Below the pieces are notes generated by a model. That model did no database searches and was not told where the DNA came from. It was given only the letters and a program-made list of their open reading frames with translations. From NCBI RefSeq assembly GCF_009296315.1, contig NZ_WHLY01000002.1, forward strand, positions 1,054,001-1,118,000: 64,000 nt of DNA, read 5' to 3'. This stretch comes from Salmonirosea aquatica. Lineage in GTDB: Bacteria > Bacteroidota > Bacteroidia > Cytophagales > Spirosomataceae. Positions within the stretch are counted from its first letter, which is position 1, and every line of letters begins with the position of its first letter. Below, in pieces: positions 25,573 to 34,116 of the stretch. The position numbers and the translations under genes were made by a program.

Positions 25573-28248
25573 ATGAAAAAATTTTCCTTTCTTTCCAGAG
25601 GAGGGGTACCCGTGTGGCTGGCTTTCCTGCTGTTTTTTGGCAAAACCACCACTGCCCAAATCCTGACCGGGATTGTTACCGACTCTGAGTCAGGCGAACC
25701 GCTGCCCTTCGCCTCGGTGTACCTCAGCAACACCACCTACGCCACCGATACCGATACGACAGGCGCGTACAAGCTGGCGAGCATCACACCGGGACGCTAC
25801 ACCCTGGCCGCACGGGTGGTAGGATACACGCCTTACTACCAAACCGTTACTCTACAAACCGGTATTAAGACGCAGATCAACATCAAGCTGAAAGCCGATG
25901 GGCGCGAACTGGCCGAAGTGAAGGTGACGGCTCAGCGCGACAAAGTCTGGGAGAGGCAGTACCAGACATTTTTCAATGTTTTCTTTGGAGAAAAAGCCTC
26001 CGCCAAAGCCTGCAAGATCATCAATCCGTGGGTAATCGAACTGGAAGAGAAGGGCAATACGCTCACGGCCAAAGCCGATCAGATCATCGAAATAGAAAAC
26101 CGTTATCTGGGCTATAAGGTACTTTACGATCTGCGCTCTTTCAAATTCAACGGGGAAGAGACTTTTTACAGTGGACTTACCTCCTTTCAGCCGCTCATCG
26201 CGGCCAGTGCCACCGAAACCGAGCAATGGAAGGCCAATCGTGAAAAAGCATTTTTCGGTTCGGAAATTCATTTTTTCAAAAATCTGGCTGAGCGCAAAAC
26301 TACCGAAGCAGGTTATGAAGCCTACGTGGATAAACCGGGCGCCGATCCCCATAGCCGGAGCCGCTTTTTTTATCAGGACCAAGCAAAAAAACTGACGCAA
26401 TTTGGGCTGGACACGCTGGTTACGGGCAATCAGGGTACCTTTCAGATTCGTCTGCCGCGCCGCTTTGAGCTGCACAGCGCGGGTGGTGAAGGTATCTTCG
26501 CCATCTACCGCGACAAACCGGTGCAGGTTTCGTGGATCGAGACGACTGGCAAGCCTCTGATTTTTAACACGGACGGGCTGCTGCTCAATCCGCAGGAATG
26601 GGCGGTATCGGGGTACCTGGCCAACCTGCGCATGGCCGAAACGCTGCCTATCAACTACCTCGCCAGCCAGCGTGCGCCGATTGTCCGCCGAACGGGCGAC
26701 GATTGGATCGAGCGCCCTGTATCCACGACTGACCAGCCCTACTACCGGCCCGGCCAAAATATAAGTCTGGCCGGACACATGCAGTACCACAACCCGGCCT
26801 ACCGCGACTCGCTGAGCCGCCTACTGCGGGTGGCGCTATTCCATGCGGATAAAAAACCGGTGTATGCGGGCCGCTGGATTGTGCAGGAAGGCATTTTTCA
26901 GGGGCAAATCGCGCTTCCCGACACATTGCGACCAGGCATGTACCTGCTGCGCATCCATTCGGAATGGATGCGCAATTTTGCGGATGAACTGGCCACTACG
27001 CAGTGGATTCCGATCATCGGGCTTTCCGAAAAACCCCTCCCTACCCCATTGGCTGCCGACTCGCTACTTCACCTGACCGTGACCCGCCGGGACACCGCCT
27101 TGCAGTGGCGTTTGGAGGCGCAGAATCTGAATCTTTCTACCGTCAGCCTGAGTGTGCTCGACGAGGGTACCTCGCCACTGGCCTACCCCGAAAAGGCACC
27201 TGCCGCTCCGCAAGCCTCTTTCGATTTTCCCCAAAAGATAAACTTCCCCCTGGAACGGGGCATAACTCTGAGTGGTCGGGTGGAGGGCAAAAAAGACAAG
27301 GCTTCGGCCGATGCCCAGGTACTTCTGGTGGTACCGCGGTTGGGTTTGAGTTTCGTCCGCAGCACCGACGCGGAGGGCCGGTTCCGGTTCAGCGATTTGC
27401 CCATTCAGGGTACCCAGGATGTGATCCTCAAAGCCACCAACGCCAAAGGCAAACCCGCCGGGGCAATTGTTCTGGATGAGCCCAGCCCCACGCTTACAGC
27501 TCCTACTAAGCAGGCCCCGACTTTTCCTGTCCAACCTACCTTGAACCCAATCAAAATCGTTTACGACACGGACTATGCCGCTCGGGCCGTGCAGCTCAAT
27601 GAGGTGGCGGTCAAAGCACAACGTACACCACCACCGCCTAAAGTCTACCGCCAGCCCGACTATACGGTGCAGGGCAAGGATATCCAAAACGCCGTGGGCA
27701 GTAATTTCCTGGTGGCGTTGCAGGGGCGCGTACCCGGTCTAGAGATCCGGGAAACGCGGGATGCGGATGGATTTATCAAACTGGTGATTTTCATCCGGGG
27801 AGGTACCTCGGCCGGGTTCAGTTCATCCAATAAAAATACGCCGCTGTTCCTGGTGGATGGGGTACCTTTCGAGGACATCAATCAGATTTCGTCCATTTCG
27901 CCCGCCTCGGTCGAGCGCGTGGAAGTACTTACCCGCGCCGAACCGATGCTGGGCATGCGCGGCTACGGCGGTGTCATTTCGATTTTCACCAAACAGGGCG
28001 CGGGTACCGATAATACCCTGGAAGCCAACGATCCGAGCGCCAGGAAAATCGCGCTGGAAGGGTACACCCTCCCCACCGACCGCGCCACGGCCAGCCTAAT
28101 CTGGCTACCAGAGTTAAACCTCGATCCGCTGGGAGTTACCGAGGGCAGGGTACCCCTGTTACCCGCCGGACAGTATCGTTTCGTGGTGGAAGGCTTTACC
28201 ATACAGGGCCAACGGGTGCGGACCTCGTCCTTAATCATGATAGAATAA
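25573..28248 (+). CDS. Carboxypeptidase-regulatory + TonB plug-domain protein without barrel
   Basis: An 891-residue exported protein; the signal peptide MKKFSFLSRGGVPVWLAFLL fixes the start. Residues ~28-115 are a CarboxypepD_reg-like domain (LTGIVTDSESGEPLPFASVY, KLASITPGRYTLAARVVGYT). Residues ~120-350 resemble the DUF5686-type region. Residues ~390-560 include YRPGQNISLAGHMQY, which recalls macroglobulin MG2 domains, and a second carboxypeptidase-like domain follows (ITLSGRVEGKKDKASADAQV). The C-terminal part is a TonB plug: VQLNEVAVKAQRTPPPP, DIQNAVGSNFLVALQGRVPG, PLFLVDGVPFEDINQISSIS and GGVISIFTKQGAG. It ends ~80 residues later, far too soon for a 22-strand barrel. Likely a periplasmic or surface protein of unknown function. 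Confidence 0.82.
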   Translation: MKKFSFLSRGGVPVWLAFLLFFGKTTTAQILTGIVTDSESGEPLPFASVYLSNTTYATDTDTTGAYKLASITPGRYTLAARVVGYTPYYQTVTLQTGIKTQINIKLKADGRELAEVKVTAQRDKVWERQYQTFFNVFFGEKASAKACKIINPWVIELEEKGNTLTAKADQIIEIENRYLGYKVLYDLRSFKFNGEETFYSGLTSFQPLIAASATETEQWKANREKAFFGSEIHFFKNLAERKTTEAGYEAYVDKPGADPHSRSRFFYQDQAKKLTQFGLDTLVTGNQGTFQIRLPRRFELHSAGGEGIFAIYRDKPVQVSWIETTGKPLIFNTDGLLLNPQEWAVSGYLANLRMAETLPINYLASQRAPIVRRTGDDWIERPVSTTDQPYYRPGQNISLAGHMQYHNPAYRDSLSRLLRVALFHADKKPVYAGRWIVQEGIFQGQIALPDTLRPGMYLLRIHSEWMRNFADELATTQWIPIIGLSEKPLPTPLAADSLLHLTVTRRDTALQWRLEAQNLNLSTVSLSVLDEGTSPLAYPEKAPAAPQASFDFPQKINFPLERGITLSGRVEGKKDKASADAQVLLVVPRLGLSFVRSTDAEGRFRFSDLPIQGTQDVILKATNAKGKPAGAIVLDEPSPTLTAPTKQAPTFPVQPTLNPIKIVYDTDYAARAVQLNEVAVKAQRTPPPPKVYRQPDYTVQGKDIQNAVGSNFLVALQGRVPGLEIRETRDADGFIKLVIFIRGGTSAGFSSSNKNTPLFLVDGVPFEDINQISSISPASVERVEVLTRAEPMLGMRGYGGVISIFTKQGAGTDNTLEANDPSARKIALEGYTLPTDRATASLIWLPELNLDPLGVTEGRVPLLPAGQYRFVVEGFTIQGQRVRTSSLIMIE

Positions 28249-28271
28249 ATGACTGATCGCCCGTGCGATGA

Positions 28272-30041
28272 ATGCCTATGCTTCGCAGAATCCTATATCC
28301 GATTACTTTATTTTCCTCTTTTCTGCTTCTGCTCAATTGCGCAGGAGGGAAATCAAAGCAAGTATCGACCCGGAATTTTTCCACCACAGAGCCTTCATCA
28401 GCTGAAGCAGTGGCCGCGGTATCGCCCGGCGAGGAATTGTTTGCCACCCACTGTGCCTCCTGCCATGGTCTGGAGGCCGCGGGCATTGGCCCCCGACTGG
28501 GTGGGATTACCAAAGTATGGTCGGAGAAAGAATTGCTGGCTTTTATTCAAAATCCCGCGAAAGTCATCGAAGCTGGCAATGCCCGGGCTAAAGCGCAGTT
28601 TGAAAAATACAAACTGGTGATGCCTGCCTTCGACTACCTGAAACCGGAAGAAATCCGCTCGATCATTACCTACATTGCCCAGGAAACGAATGCTAAAAAC
28701 ATTGAACCTCTGACGATTACGGCGACAGACCCAAACACCGAAACGGTACGCTATGCACCCCTGATTCAGCCCAGTAAATTGCGGATCGAGCTGGAAGACT
28801 TTGTTACTATTCCCGCTTCCAGCGACAAACTGCCCCGTACCCGCATTGCCACCATGCGCGCTCATCCTTCCGGTGACGGTACCCTCTACGTCAGCGATCA
28901 GAATGGACTGATCTACCGCCTTGATCAGGGACAGGCTGGTACCTTCCTTGATGTCCGGCCTGTGATTGATAACTTCGTGGCTACGCCCGGGCTGGGTACG
29001 GGGCTGGGCAGCTTTGCCTTTCACCCCGATTACCTGAACAACGGGTTGATTTATATTACTTACACCGAGAAACCCCTGAGAAAACCGGCGGATTACTCCT
29101 ACGCCGATTCGGTCAAGGTAGCCCTGCAATGGGTGGTGTCCGAATGGAAAATAAAGGATGTTACGAGTCCGGTATTCGAAGGTACCAGGCGCGAACTGCT
29201 ACGGATCAATGTACCTAATGTGGTGCACGGTACCCAGGACATCGGTTTTGTACCGGGTTTGAAAAAGGGCGACCCCGATTACGGAATGCTCTACATCGGC
29301 ACGGGCGATGGTGGCTCCACGATTAGTAAACATCCCGAACTCCCGCACAACCTGCGCTCACTGCTGGGCACCATCATCCGCATCGATCCTTTGGGAAACA
29401 ATAGTCCGAACGGAAAGTATGGAATCCCGTCGGACAATCCTTTTTTCAATAATCCCGACCCGAAAGTACGGAAGGAAATCTGGGCTTATGGTTTCCGCAA
29501 TCCGCACCGCCTGGCGTGGTGGGAGTCACCGCAGGGCATGAAGTTGCTGGCTACCGAAGTAGGTGAAGGCGCGGTGGAAGAGATTAATTTGATCGAAAAA
29601 GGGCAAGATTACGGCTGGAACGTGCGAGAAGGCGACTACGCCATCAACTACAAAACGCTGGATACGGTGACACCCGTACCCGCCGGAGAAGTGGGTACCT
29701 ACCGGCCTCCTTTTGCGCAATACGACCACACCGACGGCAATGCCATCAGCGGTGGGTACGTCTACGAAGGGCCATTAGAAGCTTTAAAAGACAAGTACAT
29801 TTTCAGCGATATTATCCGGGGTAGGTTGTGGTACCTTGACCTGAGCCAGGGCTTGACCGACCACACGATTCACGAATTTTTCGTGCAGCAGAAAGGTACC
29901 CCCGTCACCATGAAGGAGCTCTCCCCCACTCCGCGCCTCGACCTGCGGATTTCCTACGATCCCTTCAAAAAGGAAATGTACCTGATGACAAAAGGCGATG
30001 GGAAAATCAGGAAGATTGTGAAGGCGTATTTGGAGGAATAG
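28272..30041 (+). CDS. Cytochrome c / PQQ-dependent sugar dehydrogenase lipoprotein
   Basis: A 589-residue lipoprotein. The lipobox LLLLNC puts the lipidated Cys at about residue 23. Residues ~50-135 are a class I cytochrome c domain with heme site CASCH (GEELFATHCASCHGLEAAGI) and a later axial-Met candidate (KYKLVMPAFDYL). From ~170 to the end is a six-bladed propeller of the soluble glucose/aldose dehydrogenase type: GTGLGSFAFHPDYLNNGLIY, GTQDIGFVPGL, MLYIGTGDGGSTISKHPE, EIWAYGFRNPHRLAWWES, LATEVGEGAVEEINLIEKGQ, DYGWNVREGDYAI and AISGGYVYEG. Electrons from sugar oxidation could pass to the fused cytochrome. It follows the plug-domain gene by 23 bp and may share its transcript. Confidence 0.9.
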   Translation: MPMLRRILYPITLFSSFLLLLNCAGGKSKQVSTRNFSTTEPSSAEAVAAVSPGEELFATHCASCHGLEAAGIGPRLGGITKVWSEKELLAFIQNPAKVIEAGNARAKAQFEKYKLVMPAFDYLKPEEIRSIITYIAQETNAKNIEPLTITATDPNTETVRYAPLIQPSKLRIELEDFVTIPASSDKLPRTRIATMRAHPSGDGTLYVSDQNGLIYRLDQGQAGTFLDVRPVIDNFVATPGLGTGLGSFAFHPDYLNNGLIYITYTEKPLRKPADYSYADSVKVALQWVVSEWKIKDVTSPVFEGTRRELLRINVPNVVHGTQDIGFVPGLKKGDPDYGMLYIGTGDGGSTISKHPELPHNLRSLLGTIIRIDPLGNNSPNGKYGIPSDNPFFNNPDPKVRKEIWAYGFRNPHRLAWWESPQGMKLLATEVGEGAVEEINLIEKGQDYGWNVREGDYAINYKTLDTVTPVPAGEVGTYRPPFAQYDHTDGNAISGGYVYEGPLEALKDKYIFSDIIRGRLWYLDLSQGLTDHTIHEFFVQQKGTPVTMKELSPTPRLDLRISYDPFKKEMYLMTKGDGKIRKIVKAYLEE

Positions 30042-30107
30042 AATTTTGGGTATTGAATGCCAGATTTAATAATCTAGAATCTAACATCCAGCTTCCAGAA
30101 TCCTCTT

Positions 30108-30794
30108 TCACAACCCCGCCAGGTACTTTTGCCCGCCCAGCGCACGCATTTGCCGGGATATTTTACTGGTTCGCCCCAGGACGTAGGAGGAAGGATTCTT
30201 GATGGAAAATCGGATGGGATTAGGTAGCACCGCCGCGATGCGGGCGGCTTCGGAGCGAGTCAGATTTTTGGCGGACTTTCCATAAAAGCGTTGCGCAGCG
30301 GCTTCCACGCCGAAGGTCATAGGTCCGGTTTCGGCTACGTTGAGGTATACCTCCAGAATTCGTTCTTTGCCCCAGAATAATTCGATCAATAATGTAAAAT
30401 ACACTTCCAGCGCCTTGCGGATGTAGCTGCGGCCGTGCCACAAAAACACGTTTTTGGCCGTTTGCTGCGAGATGGTACTGGCGCCCCGCGTCCGCTTGCG
30501 TTTCTCGGTCATGGCATCCTGAATTTCGTCAAAATCAAAACCCCAGTGGGTAGGAAACTGCTGGTCTTCGGAGGCAACTACGGCCAGAGCGGCTTCTTTG
30601 GAAATATTGTCGTACGACTCCCAGTCCTTATAGAGTTTGGTTTTCTCTCCCGCACTGGAGGCTTCGATTTTCCGACCAATCATGTGCGGGGTGATCCATA
30701 CCGGAACAAATTTCAACACGATAACCCATACCACGGAAATAAGTAAGAAGTAGAGCGTAAATTTGAGAAGGAAGGAAAAAACAACGCGGACCAT
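30108..30794 (-). CDS. mtgA: Monofunctional biosynthetic peptidoglycan transglycosylase
   Basis: Polymerises lipid II glycan strands at the outer face of the inner membrane. The 228-residue protein has one N-terminal membrane helix (LLKFTLYFLLISVVWVIVLK) and a GT51 domain. Its first catalytic Glu is in AVVASEDQQFPTHWGFDFDE. RTRGASTISQQTAKNVFLWH, RILEVYLNVAETGPMTFGVE (second Glu region) and AAAQRFYGKSAKNLTRSEAA follow. No transpeptidase domain is present. Length is normal. Confidence 0.95.
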   Translation of the reverse strand: MVRVVFSFLLKFTLYFLLISVVWVIVLKFVPVWITPHMIGRKIEASSAGEKTKLYKDWESYDNISKEAALAVVASEDQQFPTHWGFDFDEIQDAMTEKRKRTRGASTISQQTAKNVFLWHGRSYIRKALEVYFTLLIELFWGKERILEVYLNVAETGPMTFGVEAAAQRFYGKSAKNLTRSEAARIAAVLPNPIRFSIKNPSSYVLGRTSKISRQMRALGGQKYLAGL

Positions 30795-30902
30795 ACGTAA
30801 GAATTCATTTACATCGATTCCACAAAGTAAGGAAACTTTTACGGGAGTGCTTGGGGATTATGGCTATAATTGTACTCCTATCTTCTCCTAGCGCACTACT
30901 CC

Positions 30903-32183
30903 ATGAACGAAGATTTCCTGAGTTTTGTGTGGCGTTACCAGTACTTTGATGCCACGAACCTCCGCACCGAATCGGACGAGCAGGTACAGATTCTGCGCAC
31001 CGGTCAGCTGAATACGGATGCCGGGCCGGATTTCGCCGACGCCCGCATTTTGCTGGACGGGATGGAATGGGTAGGTTCCGTGGAGCTGCACGTGAAATCA
31101 TCGGATTGGGACGTGCACCAGCACCCGTCCGATGCCGCCTACGAAAGCGTCATCCTGCACGTGGTTTGGGATGACGACCGCCCCGTGAAAAGGGAGGATG
31201 GTACCCTGATTCCGACGCTCACCCTTAACCAACGCGTGAAACCTGCCGTGCGCGAACGCTACGAGCGGTTGCTGGAAAGTAAGGAAGAAATTCCCTGCGC
31301 GCCGCAGTTTCGGGAGGTACCCCGCCTGCAAAAAATCGCCATGCTGGATCGCGTTCTGTTAGAACGCCTCGACGCCAAAGCCGCCCGCGTGACGGCGCTC
31401 TGGGAACAGAACCAGCGCGATTGGGAAGAGACCACCTACCAATGGCTGGCGCAGTATTTTGGGTTCAAGCTTAACACCCCGGCTTTCCTGCGACTGGCGC
31501 AAATTGTCCCGTTGAAGGTACTGCAAAAACACCGCACTTCGGGCCTACAGATCGAAGCCCTGCTTTTCGGGACAGCGGGTTTGCTGCCTGAACATCAGGA
31601 AGACGAATACGTAAAAAACCTGCGGAAAGAGTATCAGTTTTTGTCAGCCAAGTATGGCTTGCAATCCCGGCAAATGGGTACCCACGAATGGAAGTTTCTG
31701 CGTCTGCGTCCGGCGGGCTTTCCCACGGTTCGCCTGGCGCAGTGGGCCGTGCTGCTCCAACGGGAAGCGGGACTGTTTGCTTCCCTAACGGCGGTCGAGG
31801 ACGTGACTGACTTGCGGCAAATGTTTCGCGTGAGCCAAAGTAATTACTGGAAAAAACACTACCAATTCGGTAAGCAATCGGCGGCTGAGGTACCTGCACT
31901 GGGCAAAGACGCCGCCGATTTACTAATCATCAATGCGGCCGTTCCGCTCCTGGTCGCCTACGCCCGGCAACGCGACCAGTCAACCTACCTGGATCGGGCA
32001 ATCCGGTGGCTAGAGCAACTATCTGCCGAAAAGAACCACATTTTGCGCGCCTGGGCAAGTCTGGGTATGCGGGTCACGACCGCCTCTGATTCACAGGCGC
32101 TCATAGAATGGCACAACCAGTATTGCACCCGGAAAGGCTGCCTGGAATGTACAGTAGGTGCGTTTCTGGTACGTCCGGTGTAG
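30903..32183 (+). CDS. DUF2851 family protein
   Basis: A 426-residue protein restricted mainly to Bacteroidota. It starts MNEDFLSFVWRYQYFDATNL, the conserved N-terminus, which fixes 30903 as start. Conserved blocks are ILRTGQLNTDAGPDFADARI, MEWVGSVELHVKSSDWDVHQ, HPSDAAYESVILHVVWDDDR and a C-terminal cluster with Cys residues (HNQYCTRKGCLECTVGAFLV). The N-terminal 'G-x-x-N-x-x-A-G-P-D-F' and 'E-x-H-x-x-S-x-D-W' residues look like a nuclease-like metal site, but function is unproven. No operon partner is seen. Confidence 0.9.
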   Translation: MNEDFLSFVWRYQYFDATNLRTESDEQVQILRTGQLNTDAGPDFADARILLDGMEWVGSVELHVKSSDWDVHQHPSDAAYESVILHVVWDDDRPVKREDGTLIPTLTLNQRVKPAVRERYERLLESKEEIPCAPQFREVPRLQKIAMLDRVLLERLDAKAARVTALWEQNQRDWEETTYQWLAQYFGFKLNTPAFLRLAQIVPLKVLQKHRTSGLQIEALLFGTAGLLPEHQEDEYVKNLRKEYQFLSAKYGLQSRQMGTHEWKFLRLRPAGFPTVRLAQWAVLLQREAGLFASLTAVEDVTDLRQMFRVSQSNYWKKHYQFGKQSAAEVPALGKDAADLLIINAAVPLLVAYARQRDQSTYLDRAIRWLEQLSAEKNHILRAWASLGMRVTTASDSQALIEWHNQYCTRKGCLECTVGAFLVRPV

Positions 32184-32212
32184 AGGGCCCTGAGAGGTAC
32201 CTTCTTGCATTT

Positions 32213-32236
32213 ACGGGCAAGACGCCCGTACCACAT
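32213..32236 (-). repeat. REP-like palindromic element, copy 1
   Basis: ACGGGC-AAGAC-GCCCGT hairpin followed by ACCACAT. The minus-strand reading matches a second copy at 44944-44967 over 22 of 24 positions. Both copies sit just behind a gene's stop codon. Confidence 0.5.
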
Positions 32237-32239
32237 CAA

Positions 32240-32440
32240 TTAGCTGCGGTTGATGAGGTTTACACCCGAAAGCAGAAAAACAGTACCAACCAGAAAAGGC
32301 ACAATTGACTCCCACTTGCTGACGGTCATGCCCAAGACGGGACCATCGGACATGAAAGCGATGCAGGCAAACAACACGACTACGATTCCCAAAATCGTGA
32401 GCAGCGAGGCAAAAAAGCGTTTGAAACGGGTGTCGTCCAT
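32240..32440 (-). CDS. Small two-helix membrane protein, unknown
   Basis: A 66-residue protein beginning MDDTRFKRFFASLLTILGIV. Two hydrophobic segments are visible (about 10-32 and 46-63, separated by MSDGPVLGMTVSKWESI). It ends in NLINRS. The basic N-terminal side and hydrophobic pattern suggest a real inner-membrane protein, and small proteins with this DxTRFxRFxASxLxILG pattern occur in Cytophagales. No function can be assigned. It is upstream of nothing on its strand, and 118 bp separate it from the nucleotidyltransferase gene. Confidence 0.6.
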   Translation of the reverse strand: MDDTRFKRFFASLLTILGIVVVLFACIAFMSDGPVLGMTVSKWESIVPFLVGTVFLLSGVNLINRS

Positions 32441-32558
32441 TTTTATTTAAAAGAGTGATTTAGTAATCGGGTAAATGGTTAAAAGTCAACGGAAAAGCGG
32501 GATTAATCGGCAGGTTTACGGATATCAGCGAATGCCATTGACCGTCCGCCCTTCACCG

Positions 32559-33980
32559 TTAACCCTGTTTTACCGTTAACCCAATCTTCTTACCTTCCTC
32601 CACCATAAAGGCATAGGCAGGTTCGTACTCGTTGGCAATAATGCCTTCCAGAATGGCTTCGCGGATGCTTTCTTTTATCAGACCTACCTCGCGGGAAGGT
32701 TTCAAATCAAAGGTTTGCATGATGATTTCGCCGGTAATGACAGGTTGGAAATTGCGCAATTTATCCTTTTCCTCCAATTCGATCAGCCGCTGTTCTACAA
32801 TATCAAAATTGCGGAGGTACCTCTTTACTTTCTCGGGGTTCTTGGAAGTAATATCGGCTCGGCACAGCTTCATCAGGGCTTCCAGATCGTCGCCGGCTTC
32901 TACCAGCAGGCGGCGCATGGCCGAGTCGGTGATTTCCTCGCGCGACAACACGATGGGCCGCAGGTGCAGGCGCACGAGTTTTTTTACAAACCGCATCTTT
33001 TCGTTGAGCGGCAACTTCATCCGGCGGAAAATGGAAGGTACCATGCGCGCGCCGATTTCCTCGTGATTGTGGAATGTCCAGCCCGCCTTTTTATCGTAAC
33101 GCTTGGTGGCGGGTTTGGCGATGTCGTGCAGAATGGCCGCCCAGCGGAGCCACAAGTCATCAGAATATTCACTGAGGTTATCCAGTACCTGCAACGTATG
33201 GTAAAAATTGTCCTTGTGGCCACGCCCTTCGATGATTTCCACTCCGTGCAGGGCAATCATTTCGGGGAATATTTTTTCAAGCAAACCGCTTTGGTACAAT
33301 AACTTAAAACCGTACGAGGGTACCTTAGAGAGAATAATCTTATTCAACTCATCGCTGATGCGTTCCATGGATACGATTTCGATGCGGTCTTTCATGCGGC
33401 TGATCGCTTCGTAGGTATCCGGCTCGATGTCGAAGTTCAGTTGTGACGCAAACCGAATGGCGCGCATCATGCGCAACGGATCGTCGGAGAAGGTAATGGA
33501 AGGTTCAAGGGGCGTCCGCAGCATCCGCATCCGCAGGTCACGCACGCCCTCGAAGGGATCGATCAGTTCGCCATAGTCGGCTTCGTTCAGACTGATACCG
33601 AGAGCGTTGATCGTAAAATCCCGGCGATTCTGATCGTCTTCCAGGGTACCATCCTCTACAATCGGTTTGCGCGATTCGGCGCGGTAGGACTCTTTCCGGG
33701 CCCCCACAAATTCGATTTCCAACTCGCCGCTACGGATCTGGGCGGTACCAAAATTTTTATAAATAGCCACGTGACAATCGGGCCCCAGCGACGCGGCCAG
33801 CCGCTCGGCCAGCGCAATGCCGCTGCCCACGCAGACGATGTCGATATCCTTACTGGTCCGCTTGAGCAAAAGGTCACGAACGAAGCCGCCAATCACATAA
33901 GCTTCAACGCCTTCCCGGCGGGCTGCTTCGGCAATTTTTCCAAAAATGGGAAACGTGTTAATTTTATCCTGCAAATTCAT
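32559..33980 (-). CDS. cca: CCA tRNA nucleotidyltransferase / HD-domain poly(A) polymerase family
   Basis: Adds the 3' CCA to tRNAs that lack it; the tRNA-Arg in this window lacks an encoded CCA. 473 residues. The nucleotidyltransferase head has YVIGGFVRDLLLKRTSKDID (GGxVRD and the DxD metal site), then VEDGTLEDDQNRRDFTINAL (RRDFTINA) and DPLRMMRAIRFASQLNF. An HD domain follows (HTLQVLDNL, LRWAAILHDIAKPATKRYD, then NHEEIGARMV). The C-terminal region is LKPSREVGLIKESIREAILE. Class II family, normal length. The head-plus-HD form could also be a poly(A) polymerase, but CCA addition is the expected role. Confidence 0.9.
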   Translation of the reverse strand: MNLQDKINTFPIFGKIAEAARREGVEAYVIGGFVRDLLLKRTSKDIDIVCVGSGIALAERLAASLGPDCHVAIYKNFGTAQIRSGELEIEFVGARKESYRAESRKPIVEDGTLEDDQNRRDFTINALGISLNEADYGELIDPFEGVRDLRMRMLRTPLEPSITFSDDPLRMMRAIRFASQLNFDIEPDTYEAISRMKDRIEIVSMERISDELNKIILSKVPSYGFKLLYQSGLLEKIFPEMIALHGVEIIEGRGHKDNFYHTLQVLDNLSEYSDDLWLRWAAILHDIAKPATKRYDKKAGWTFHNHEEIGARMVPSIFRRMKLPLNEKMRFVKKLVRLHLRPIVLSREEITDSAMRRLLVEAGDDLEALMKLCRADITSKNPEKVKRYLRNFDIVEQRLIELEEKDKLRNFQPVITGEIIMQTFDLKPSREVGLIKESIREAILEGIIANEYEPAYAFMVEEGKKIGLTVKQG

Positions 33981-34116
33981 GCCGCAAAGGTACTTCGAAC
34001 TTCCCGAAAGTTGACAATATTAAGGAAGTGGGCTTCTGAAGCGGATGCCGATGCAAATCCTTACTTTTGTAAAATCGTCCCGTTGTTCTTCAAACAATCA
34101 CACGTGTGCCCGATTC

